From assembly GCA_900542835.1 (NCBI GenBank), contig UQPB01000019.1, positions 1 to 58,067 of the forward strand: 58,067 nucleotides of DNA. Direction: 5' to 3'. The DNA comes from an uncultured Pelosinus sp. (GTDB lineage Bacteria; Bacillota; Negativicutes; Sporomusales; Acetonemataceae). The notes beneath the pieces are model-generated. The model made no database searches. It was not told where the DNA came from and worked only from the letters and a program-made list of their open reading frames with translations. The position numbers and the translations under genes were made by a program. Positions 34,956 through 42,278 of the stretch are shown piece after piece (the first letter of the stretch is position 1; each line of letters begins with the position of its first letter).

Positions 34956-35414
34956 ATGAAAGTAATCGGAAAACATCTGACTGTTGATATGTACGGCTGC
35001 AGTTTTGAGCATTTAGACGACATCGCTTTTATTAAAGAAGCCATGTTGACGGCAATCGCCCAGGCAAATATGACCCTGCTCGACTTTACCTCCCACAAGT
35101 TTAACCCGCAGGGCCTGACGGCAATGGCGCTGCTGGCGGAAAGCCACTTGAACGTGCATACCTATCCTGAACTGGGCTATGCCGCAATTGACGTATTTAC
35201 CTGCGGCAATCCCCATTGTCCCGATAAAGCAGTTGCGGTATTGAAGCAATTTCTTAAACCGGAACGGATAAAGATCACCAATATTCGCCGCGGCGACTTT
35301 GGTTCCGAAAGCGACATGAAGCCCAAAGTCAAGACCAGCGCCGGCCCGATCACCCGCGCTAAGTCGACCAGCGCTAGGGTTCTCCGGTTTTTAGTACGGA
35401 AAAAGAATAAGTGA
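34956..35414 (+). CDS. speD: S-adenosylmethionine decarboxylase proenzyme
   Basis: Makes decarboxylated S-adenosylmethionine, the aminopropyl donor for spermidine synthesis. The 152-residue prokaryotic-type proenzyme has the self-cleavage site at the serine of AESHLNVHTYPE (about residue 64), which becomes the pyruvoyl group, and CGNPHCPDKAV near 90. The C-terminal tail is long and basic. The start is ATG at 34956 or nine bases earlier; the ribosome site GGGG fits both imperfectly. No spermidine synthase gene is adjacent. Confidence 0.93.
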   Translation: MKVIGKHLTVDMYGCSFEHLDDIAFIKEAMLTAIAQANMTLLDFTSHKFNPQGLTAMALLAESHLNVHTYPELGYAAIDVFTCGNPHCPDKAVAVLKQFLKPERIKITNIRRGDFGSESDMKPKVKTSAGPITRAKSTSARVLRFLVRKKNK

Positions 35415-35435
35415 CCTGATCACATGTTTAAACGC

Positions 35436-35473
35436 AAAAAAGGTCTGCCGGAAAACCCGGCAGACCTTTTTTT
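35436..35473 (+). terminator. Terminator after speD
   Basis: AAAAAAGGTCTGCCGG and CCGGCAGACCTTTTTTT with a short loop: a textbook intrinsic terminator, symmetrical enough to work both ways. Confidence 0.92.
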
Positions 35474-35560
35474 GAAAGAACACAAGTATATATCGATAGT
35501 ACTCAAGAAGGTTGCGATTAACCGCATCAGGCCAAAATACTACTTACCGGATGGGGAACC

Positions 35561-35760
35561 ACCACGGAGGGCACGGAGTTTTCACGGAGGAAACGGAGGA
35601 AGGGAACCCGATGAGACCTTTTCCACAGAGGACACCGAGGGTCGCCGAGGTGCACAGAGGGTTATGGTTAATAGTGAAAATTTTTCTTTTTCCTCTGTGC
35701 CCTCCGTGTATCCTTCGTGTCCTCCGTGGAATCGTTTTTCGCTCCTTGCTTTTTCCTCCC
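35561..35760. repeat. CCTCYGTG-type dispersed repeat, copy c (two facing arms)
   Basis: A reverse arm (CCACGGAGG, CACGGAG, CACGGAGG, CCACAGAGG units, 35561-35660) faces a forward arm (CCTCTGTG, CCTCCGTG, CCTTCGTG, CCTCCGTGGAATCG, 35691-35760), so the region can fold into a long imperfect hairpin. The forward arm and its tail TTTTTCGCTCCTTGC closely match the window-end copy. It lies between the speD terminator and the tail-cluster amidase, at the left edge of the tail cluster. Confidence 0.85.
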
Positions 35761-35842
35761 TCACGGAGGCAGTTCGCTGCCTCGCCCGGCTCTGGGGAAT
35801 CGTTCCCCGCGTTCTTTTTTTCGCGTTATTAACACTGTTTCG
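35761..35842. other. Short hairpins downstream of the amidase gene
   Basis: GAGGCAGTTCGCTGCCTC (35766-35783) and GGGGAATCGTTCCCC (35792-35806) are two small hairpins next to the repeat. One may help end the tail-cluster transcript, but neither has a clear T run on the minus strand. Confidence 0.45.
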
Positions 35843-36373
35843 CTATGTGCACAACCACTTGTCCACTGCCCTGGCAATCGCTGCTGCCGCACTTTCCTGG
35901 GTCGAGACGCTGCCTAACAGCATCTCTTCCTCAGGATTGGTAATAAACGCCAGCTCGACCAATACAGCCGGCATCGCGGTATGCCTGAGAACATATAGCC
36001 CGTTCGACAGCTTAACGCCGCGATTAACCAAGCCCAGCTCAATGACCAGCTCTGCCTGAATCCGTTCTGCCAGGCGTTTTGACTCAATACTGCCGGCATA
36101 GGCCCAGGTTTCCGTGCCTCTTGCCGCGGAGCGAACCGCGCCATTGCAATGAATCGATACAAATCCATCCGCCGCCGCGGCATTTGCCTGGGCGGCAATG
36201 CTTTCAAGCTCGTTGGCGCTAATAAAGCTAACCAGGTGACCAAGCCCGGTTAGACGCTGGCTAAGCTGTTGCGCGACGGCCATCGCGACATCCGCCTCCC
36301 GCAGCCCGGCAGGGCCAACAGCGCCGCTGTCCAGCGCCGGATAATGCCCCGGATTAACGGCAATTATCGCCAT
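35843..36373 (-). CDS. N-acetylmuramoyl-L-alanine amidase (Amidase_3), tail-cluster endolysin
   Basis: A 176-residue zinc amidase that cuts the bond between N-acetylmuramic acid and L-alanine. The zinc and catalytic residues are readable: His10 (NPGHYP), Glu26 (LREADVA), His75 (VSIHCNGA) and Glu140 (AVLVELAFITN). It has no signal peptide, so it needs the holin encoded just upstream, as usual for phage endolysins. It is the last gene of the tail cluster and probably releases finished particles by lysis. GGAGGGAGAG precedes the ATG. Confidence 0.93.
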   Translation of the reverse strand: MAIIAVNPGHYPALDSGAVGPAGLREADVAMAVAQQLSQRLTGLGHLVSFISANELESIAAQANAAAADGFVSIHCNGAVRSAARGTETWAYAGSIESKRLAERIQAELVIELGLVNRGVKLSNGLYVLRHTAMPAVLVELAFITNPEEEMLLGSVSTQESAAAAIARAVDKWLCT

Positions 36374-36426
36374 AAGGATCTCTCCCTCCGTTCAGACAAA
36401 AAAAATCTCGGTAATCGCAGCGCCGC

Positions 36427-36852
36427 TTACTCTCGTATTTGCAAACCCCTTTCTTCCCTTAACCGGACAAGTCTGTCGTGCAAAAACACTGGAATATGCT
36501 CCCCCCAGCCGGCACGGTCAATATTTTCCAAAATGCTTAAGCCCTCCATCACGGCATAAGTCAGCAGCGCGGTTCCGCGCAGGACATGGCCCAGGCCGGC
36601 AGCGCCGTCGATCAGGTTTGCCAGCACGACAACAGCTAAAATTATAAATTTACGCTTGATTCCATCGAAGGCTTTCGAGCTTGACAAGGTGCAAGTCCGC
36701 CACCCCGCCAGCATGCCAGACGCATAGTCGGCCGCTGTTAAAATCAAAAAGTACTTGATCGGCGTATCAATGCCGCCGACCAAAAAGGAAAAGGCCGTGC
36801 TGATCGCCGCCAGCACGGCCAGGATCCGAAGCTCTGCCTGTGAATAGTCCAT
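36427..36852 (-). CDS. Phage holin (toxin secretion/phage lysis holin family)
   Basis: A 141-residue membrane protein with hydrophobic segments near residues 10-30, 32-50, 68-88 and about 95-110. The arrangement and the segment YFLILTAADYASGMLAG match the Bacillus phi29-like/holin_4 family. It would form lesions letting the cytoplasmic amidase reach the wall. ATG at 36852 is chosen over an earlier GTG because of ribosome-site spacing. The holin-endolysin pair ends the tail cluster. Confidence 0.85.
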   Translation of the reverse strand: MDYSQAELRILAVLAAISTAFSFLVGGIDTPIKYFLILTAADYASGMLAGWRTCTLSSSKAFDGIKRKFIILAVVVLANLIDGAAGLGHVLRGTALLTYAVMEGLSILENIDRAGWGEHIPVFLHDRLVRLREERGLQIRE

Positions 36853-36938
36853 CCCGGCCACACCCCTTGTAAGATTGGTAAATAACGATTTACCGTTTTG
36901 AATAAGCTATCATTGGCTCCTTCAGTCCACATCCCGGT

Positions 36939-37619
36939 TCAGGGTTGAAGTCTTACTATATTTAACGACTCTTCTATCGCAATATCCTTATACGAATACG
37001 CAAACCCTTCATGCTTTCCGATATGCAAGACTTGCTGCGGTTCATAGGATAGGAGGATATCGTGCACTCCCAAGGGGATGGCCCCGGTTTGGCTGCCGTA
37101 ACGGTAAAAGATAGAGTCGCTTAATATTGAGGGGATTGCTTCTATACGCAGCCTTAGCTGACTCCCCGCAAGCTCTGCCTGGCGTAAAATGGCGCTGGGC
37201 TGATACTGCCAATCGACGGGATGGATAGCGGTAAGCGGGAAATGGGCGCATTGAGAAAAATCATGAGTATCGGAAAGCAGATTCACTTGCCCCATCGGCA
37301 AAAAGGCCTTAACAAAATGCCCTGAGCCGAACCAATCGATCTGGAGCAGGCTGTTTTTTTGAATTGCTTTGAGGAAATCACTTGCCAACACATGCTGCTG
37401 CTTGGTTACTGAATCAAGATCCTTAAACAACGTCAAAGTCCCCATGGCTGCGTCATATAAAACTAAATTTGCCGTATTTTTATGAATTTGATCAAAGGCG
37501 ATGCTGGTATGCTGATTGTTGATTGACACTGCATATTGATCGTCGGCAATATTGACCTTTAACTGCCCGCTCACCCTGACGCATTCGGGAAATACATAAA
37601 AATGATCAATTGTCCGCAT
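36939..37619 (-). CDS. Unknown protein, last gene of the radical SAM cassette
   Basis: A 226-residue protein I do not recognise. It has no signal peptide or membrane segment, only two cysteines (PECVRV, SQCAHF) and looks beta-rich with many short hydrophobic strands. Its ATG at 37619 has GGAGG eight bases upstream and lies inside the end of the second radical SAM gene (14-base overlap), so it is translationally coupled. Possible roles are a substrate, a recognition protein or a tail decoration for the two radical SAM enzymes; none is proven. Confidence 0.75.
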   Translation of the reverse strand: MRTIDHFYVFPECVRVSGQLKVNIADDQYAVSINNQHTSIAFDQIHKNTANLVLYDAAMGTLTLFKDLDSVTKQQHVLASDFLKAIQKNSLLQIDWFGSGHFVKAFLPMGQVNLLSDTHDFSQCAHFPLTAIHPVDWQYQPSAILRQAELAGSQLRLRIEAIPSILSDSIFYRYGSQTGAIPLGVHDILLSYEPQQVLHIGKHEGFAYSYKDIAIEESLNIVRLQP

Positions 37620-38592
37620 CGGCTTCACCTCCTATACGCATTGCGGTTTTAATAATCTGATCATAATAGGCAATGCTATACGCACAATTCAAGCGTCGAT
37701 ACTCGTCGGGAATTAACGGGCAGTAGCCGCGGCAGATAACGGTAACAGGACACTCGCCACATCTGGCAGGAACTTGTCCTAGGCCATATTGAATTTTTTC
37801 ATTTGTTTCCGATTGAACCTGGCATAACAGGCGCTCACCTTTATGATTGATAATAAAATTGTTGTTCATGCCGCAGCGGTAGCTTTTATGATCATTCAAC
37901 CGTGATAATACCTGTCGCAAAAGGTTGTTGAACGACGCGAAGAACGGATTGCCATTTACCATTTCTGTCACCGCATAATCCAAACCGCTTCTGAGCTTGG
38001 CGAAGTCATTTCCCTTACAGGCATAGCGATAAGATTCGGAACTGACAACCTTGTACATTTCATGGCCCCAAAAAATCTCCCAGCCATATTGCACAGCCAG
38101 TTCCCGGTAATATTCCTCGATTTTGGGCAGATCCAAATTATGCCGGTGTAAAACAGAATGGAGATTTAACGAATGCAGCCGGCTCAAATTGTCAAGATAA
38201 TCCGGATCGTGTAAAAAGTCGCTGCCCCGCAAATGCTGATTATAGGCGTCGTGGGAAATGGTCAGTCGAATATTGTTGGCAAGGATATAATCGACAATAT
38301 GATCGAATTTCAACATCGTACCGTTGGTCACGACATGAATCGGTTTATCCGTCAGGACCTCCTTAATCAATTCAACCGCCTCCTGGAAGCGATTAAAATC
38401 GAGCAACGGTTCTCCACCCCATATACCGACCCTTTCGATCTGATGCTTAACCGGCTCTATTTTGGCGATGATCTTTGCTTTATTCAGCTTATCTTTGGGC
38501 GGCTGAAAATTGCGGGGAACATTATGCATTGCCCGGCAATAGGAGCAATGCATATTACATGACGATTCACCCAGCGCCAGCCTCATTTGCAT
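37606..38592 (-). CDS. Radical SAM/SPASM protein, second of a tandem pair
   Basis: A 328-residue radical SAM enzyme. The [4Fe-4S]-SAM motif is CNMHCSYC (Cys12, 16, 19), with GGEP near residue 60 for SAM binding. The C-terminus has a complete SPASM pattern: CX11GX4C (CGMNN...LLC) then CX2CX5CX3CX11C (CGECPVTVICRGYCP...C), enough for two auxiliary clusters. SPASM enzymes modify peptides or proteins, for example thioether cross-linking, or activate sulfatases. The start at 38592 has GGGG eight bases upstream and begins one base after the stop of the first enzyme. It lies between tail fibre and holin genes, which is very unusual. Confidence 0.93.
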   Translation of the reverse strand: MQMRLALGESSCNMHCSYCRAMHNVPRNFQPPKDKLNKAKIIAKIEPVKHQIERVGIWGGEPLLDFNRFQEAVELIKEVLTDKPIHVVTNGTMLKFDHIVDYILANNIRLTISHDAYNQHLRGSDFLHDPDYLDNLSRLHSLNLHSVLHRHNLDLPKIEEYYRELAVQYGWEIFWGHEMYKVVSSESYRYACKGNDFAKLRSGLDYAVTEMVNGNPFFASFNNLLRQVLSRLNDHKSYRCGMNNNFIINHKGERLLCQVQSETNEKIQYGLGQVPARCGECPVTVICRGYCPLIPDEYRRLNCAYSIAYYDQIIKTAMRIGGEADADN

Positions 38593-38593
38593 G

Positions 38594-39637
38594 CTAAAAA
38601 CCCCCATAAAAAAAATTGCCGGTCTGGTTCAGCAAAGGAACCTGCTGGATAACCGTTTTGATTAGGGACAGCCTAGTATGGATGTCTTCCCGGTTTAGCC
38701 AGCTGAGAAACTGCTTAGTGTGATCGCATTCCTTTTTCATATTGATCGAAGCGATGCAAGCAACCCCGCATTGACTGCGAAGCTCGCACTGCTGGCATTG
38801 CGGCAGCTTCTCATCCAGTATTTGCTTTTGCAAGGCAAAGCTTTCTTCACTGCCGAATTGACCAACCTGAAGCCCCTTGCCATATCCACAAACATAATTG
38901 TTGCCGGCGATATCGGTAATGATGTGATGCCGGTTATAGCAGCGGGTCTCATCAAGCGAATATCTTACATCGTCAAGGTAAGCATGTACAATCTGCTTAA
39001 GCTTGAGGTTGATTACGCCGCGGTCAAATTCATCAATCAATTTAATAATGGTGTTCTTCTTATAGGCCAGAAAGGCATCATACTGGCTGTCAGACAATTC
39101 ATAGCCGGTCAAATCGCTGTTGGTGGTATGGGTCGCATGGACAAATAGCGGCAAGTATCGCTGCAGTTTATTTTCAATAGCTGCATAGCATTGGCGAATA
39201 GCCTTCAAATCACAATTAACATTGGAGATGGTAGCCGCCGCACCAAGCTTGTTGATTCGCTTCAGGTTGTCCCGATAGGCGTCCTTTAAGAAAATGTCGT
39301 CATAGCCTCTGGCTCCTGGCAAGCCGTCGAAGCTGACAATAGTAAGAATATCATGTTGGTTAAGGAAATCGACCACTTGATCATTATTCAACAGCAAGCC
39401 GTTGGTCATCAGGATATAGGAAGACATATCGCCACAGTGCTTAATCACTGTGGCGATATGCTCCAGGTATAGTGTCGGCTCCCCGCCAAGGAATTTAACG
39501 GTCAGCCCCGTCTGTTGCTTTAGCCAGTCAAGCAGCCGCGGCGAGATCTCTGTGAACTGGTCCTTCTCCTTAGCGGCATGGCAATAATAACAGCCGGCGT
39601 TGCATTGATTGCCCAAGAATATCGTAACTTGTTTCAT
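38594..39637 (-). CDS. Radical SAM/SPASM protein, first of a tandem pair
   Basis: A 347-residue enzyme paralogous to the next one. The cluster motif is CNAGCYYC (Cys12, 16, 19, the same positions as in its partner) and FLGGEPTLY follows near residue 50. The SPASM region reads CX11GX4C (CYNRHH...YVC) and CX2CX5CX3CX9C (CQQCELRSQCGVAC...C), complete. The ATG at 39637 overlaps the stop of the preceding gene as ATGA. Two different full SPASM enzymes in tandem suggest two modifications of one target or successive steps. The nearest cysteine-rich candidate target is the tail fibre C-terminus. Confidence 0.93.
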   Translation of the reverse strand: MKQVTIFLGNQCNAGCYYCHAAKEKDQFTEISPRLLDWLKQQTGLTVKFLGGEPTLYLEHIATVIKHCGDMSSYILMTNGLLLNNDQVVDFLNQHDILTIVSFDGLPGARGYDDIFLKDAYRDNLKRINKLGAAATISNVNCDLKAIRQCYAAIENKLQRYLPLFVHATHTTNSDLTGYELSDSQYDAFLAYKKNTIIKLIDEFDRGVINLKLKQIVHAYLDDVRYSLDETRCYNRHHIITDIAGNNYVCGYGKGLQVGQFGSEESFALQKQILDEKLPQCQQCELRSQCGVACIASINMKKECDHTKQFLSWLNREDIHTRLSLIKTVIQQVPLLNQTGNFFYGGF

Positions 39638-40461
39638 ACGATTGTCAGCGTATACTCGCACCACGGATTATAGTAGCGGTAGCCAAATTTCAGCTTCAAA
39701 TCGCCTTTATAGCCGTATGGATATAGCCGGAAGCTGCCTGTTCCATGCTGCAGTTCAACCCGGCTGGTGTTTACCGTCCCGGCGGTTGTTTGAATATGGA
39801 CAACCGTATTATCAATCTCCTGATTAAGTCTGGCACTGTATTTGGCATCCCATTTATTGATGGCAATCGGGAAATAGGCCAAACCGGCTTCATCTATTTG
39901 CGCCTCGCACAGGGAAAGAATTGCCGCTTGCTGCTCGCTATAATTGGGCCATAGCCCGTCAACAGCCCTGCCATATTCTTCATTTTTGAATTCCTGGCCG
40001 GATGGAAGCACTAACGCATACCGAGCCCAAATATCATAGCGCAGTACCGGCGAGGTTTCGTAGGAATCCAACGCCGCAGCGTCAGCCCTGCCGGAGAAGC
40101 TTGTTTGACTGTAAGGAATCACAAAGCTTTTGACCGTGCATTCTCCCCGGGCCAGCGAGCCGGTGTCCAGTTGATAATAGTTTTTCATCGACGCCTTATT
40201 GAAGAAGATATCGATATAGTTATTCAGCTTGATGCCGCTGCCATACGAGATCGCATAACCATTATAGATATGCCTGCCATTATTGGCGGGATGGAAGATG
40301 AGATAGGTTGTATAGTCTGCCAATTTCTCAGAAGCATGAAATAGCTCTTTTTTCTCCTGATCACATACCTGGATCGTAAAAACAGCATTTTCGTCTAAAC
40401 TAATCGTAGCAAATTCTTGGATGTCCTCATTCAGCTTATTTAGATGCTGATAAAACTTCAT
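39634..40461 (-). CDS. Unknown protein, first gene of the radical SAM cassette
   Basis: A 275-residue protein I do not recognise. It has no signal peptide or membrane helix. The second half is rich in aromatic residues and predicted strands (GSFRLYPYGYKGDLKLKFGYRYYNPWCEYTLTIV is the C-terminal region, 242-275, best seen as beta structure). Four cysteines are scattered. The ATG has AGGAG nine bases upstream, after an inverted repeat. Its stop overlaps the first radical SAM start. A tail-associated or substrate protein is possible. Confidence 0.75.
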   Translation of the reverse strand: MKFYQHLNKLNEDIQEFATISLDENAVFTIQVCDQEKKELFHASEKLADYTTYLIFHPANNGRHIYNGYAISYGSGIKLNNYIDIFFNKASMKNYYQLDTGSLARGECTVKSFVIPYSQTSFSGRADAAALDSYETSPVLRYDIWARYALVLPSGQEFKNEEYGRAVDGLWPNYSEQQAAILSLCEAQIDEAGLAYFPIAINKWDAKYSARLNQEIDNTVVHIQTTAGTVNTSRVELQHGTGSFRLYPYGYKGDLKLKFGYRYYNPWCEYTLTIV

Positions 40462-40480
40462 ACTATCACACTCCTTGTAT

Positions 40481-40526
40481 AATAAGTTTTGTAAGCATGA
40501 ATCCGCCGTGTTTTACAAAACTTATT
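40481..40526. repeat. Perfect inverted repeat in the leader of the radical SAM cassette
   Basis: AATAAGTTTTGTAA (40481-40494) and TTACAAAACTTATT (40513-40526) are perfect 14-base arms around an 18-base loop. On the minus strand no T run follows; instead the ribosome site of the cassette's first gene comes next. It could be an RNA switch, an operator or a recombination scar. Confidence 0.7.
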
Positions 40527-40607
40527 TCATTTTTTTATTGGGTCAAGAATCCCCTGATTCTAAATAGTCAATAAGGAAATGTAGCAACGATAACGTCTAT
40601 TTTTCTT

Positions 40608-41969
40608 TTATGAGAAATTATCGTCTCCGCAATTGCAATCGCAATTACAATTATTTATATAAGCTGATTCTCTTCCTCTAATCTCATGTATATGACTTCG
40701 GTTAATAAGCTCCTGTAATATAGATTTCAAAGTGTACGTTCCCGCAGGAACTCCCGCAGTTACTCTTTCGTATAAATGACGAGCATTGGTTACTGAAGTT
40801 TCCCCGCTAGTTTTCCCCCTAGTATAGAATGTCGCAGTGGCATCTATAGCATCGGGTGTAACGGGCCATGCATCCGGTATACCCGGAGCAGCTGCGCTCT
40901 TAGTCGTCTTCACGCTTGACCAGATAGGATCAGTACCCGTTGTAGAAAATGCGCTACTTGCTTTTTGTTTACTGGCAGTAAATGCTTCCCCTCTTGGATC
41001 ATAGTTTACCATTACAGCAGCGCGATCCGCTTGATCCGCCCGGTCGCAGCGAACACCGTAGGTCTGGCCGTTACTGTCATTGCGCATCACAACCCGGCCC
41101 CACTCTCCGGCATTGGTGCGTGCCCCATCGGCCGTATAGGCAAGCTTGTAGGTCGCCGGCCCGCTAATCGGCAGCAAACGGGCCGCGGAATCAGCCGTGC
41201 CGCCGCTTGCCGGCAGGCTTTGACCCGCCAATATTTCCTTCCTGACATTGGCGAGGTCCTTCTTGCGCATATAGCCATCGCCACTATCATAGAGATATTG
41301 CGCCGCCGCGGAGTTCTCACTCGCTCGTTGCGAATTGTACCAGGTGTTTTGGATATAGCCGCTGGCATCACGGACGACAACACTATTAGCCACGCCGGCC
41401 TTGCCCACGCCATAACCGCCTACCGTGCCGGCGTTGCCGCCGTTCGCCGGCGCGGAGCCGGCGCTGTCGGCATAACTGGCATTTGTAACTTTGCCGCTTA
41501 CCGATATCGTCACCCGGTCATTGGTCACATCCGGTGTCAGCGTGATATTGGCGCCGGCGGCAAGCTCCAGCGTGTCTGTTTTTGCATCCGCCTGAATCGT
41601 TTTACCGTTGACCAGTACGTTGCTGAACGCGTTCTGATTAACCTCCGCGCCCGCGGCAACCCCCTGTAGCTTATTCCAGCTGGCATTGTCAATAAATCCA
41701 TCGCTGGAGCTTGTTGCCACAGCATGCGCGTGATTTGCCGGCGAAAAAGCCGACGGCAAATTGCCGCCCAGCTTTTCCGCGTTAAGTCCGCTATTAACGA
41801 CGCCGTTGTTGACCGGGATCTGCCCCGCCTTGTTGCCGGGGCTTAAGCCCTTTAGCGTACCCGCGTCAGTTACCTGGTCGTTGGCCACCTTGGCGATTTC
41901 CGCCCGTATGTCCGCCGGACCCTGCGCAATAGTCTGCGTATCGGCAGGTTTATTTACAATATGGGTCAT
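40608..41969 (-). CDS. Tail fibre protein with C-terminal CNCDCNC motif
   Basis: A 453-residue phage tail fibre-like protein. The N-terminal half is low in complexity and rich in Ala, Gly, Asn and Ser with collar-like phrases (AEKLGGNLPSAFSPANHAHA, NASWNKLQGVAAGAEVNQNA) found in fibre proteins that form trimers. The C-terminus is odd: after RSHIHEIRGRESAYINN it ends with four alternating cysteines, Cys441, 443, 445 and 447, then GDDNFS. Only one other cysteine is visible in the protein. The ATG at 41969 has GGAGG eight bases upstream. The next genes encode two SPASM enzymes, making this tail a candidate modification target. Confidence 0.85.
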   Translation of the reverse strand: MTHIVNKPADTQTIAQGPADIRAEIAKVANDQVTDAGTLKGLSPGNKAGQIPVNNGVVNSGLNAEKLGGNLPSAFSPANHAHAVATSSSDGFIDNASWNKLQGVAAGAEVNQNAFSNVLVNGKTIQADAKTDTLELAAGANITLTPDVTNDRVTISVSGKVTNASYADSAGSAPANGGNAGTVGGYGVGKAGVANSVVVRDASGYIQNTWYNSQRASENSAAAQYLYDSGDGYMRKKDLANVRKEILAGQSLPASGGTADSAARLLPISGPATYKLAYTADGARTNAGEWGRVVMRNDSNGQTYGVRCDRADQADRAAVMVNYDPRGEAFTASKQKASSAFSTTGTDPIWSSVKTTKSAAAPGIPDAWPVTPDAIDATATFYTRGKTSGETSVTNARHLYERVTAGVPAGTYTLKSILQELINRSHIHEIRGRESAYINNCNCDCNCGDDNFS

Positions 41970-42063
41970 GTTTTCCACCTCCAAAATAATTAAGAAAATC
42001 AAGCTAACAACTGACACTTTATTTGCAAAGGATCAGACTATTAGAGGACGTTTATCACAGAGA

Positions 42064-42222
42064 CGGGCAAGGGAAGAAAAGTAAAGAACGATTTCCACGG
42101 AGGCCACAGAGGATACACGGAGGGCACAGAGGGAAAACCGTGTTTTAATATCAAAAACCCTCTGTGTACCTCTGCGCCCCTCGGTGTCCTCTGTGGAAAA
42201 AATTCTTCGCCCTCTTCCCTCT
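42064..42222. repeat. CCTCYGTG-type dispersed repeat, copy d (two facing arms inside the tail cluster)
   Basis: A reverse arm (TTCCACGGAGGCCACAGAGG onward, through CACGGAGGGCACAGAGGG) and a forward arm (CCCTCTGTG, CCTCTGCG, CCTCTGTGG) face each other across about 20 bases, so the region can form an imperfect stem of some 50 bases. It fills the gap between the giant tip protein gene and the tail fibre gene, showing that the chromosomal repeat family has entered the tail cluster. Confidence 0.85.
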
Positions 42223-42278
42223 AAGGCTCCATAACCTCTGTGGCATCGTCCGCTCCCAGTACCGGCCTGCTTTGCCGC

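Noticed and set aside
35424..36059. Long plus-strand open frame across the speD terminator and repeat copy c
   Set aside because: It begins in a perfect intrinsic terminator, runs through the repeat and overlaps the amidase gene on the other strand; no family resemblance.
36939..42017. Classical RiPP cluster with a short precursor peptide
   Set aside because: No short cysteine-rich precursor with its own ribosome site was found beside the radical SAM genes; the fibre C-terminus is the nearest candidate.
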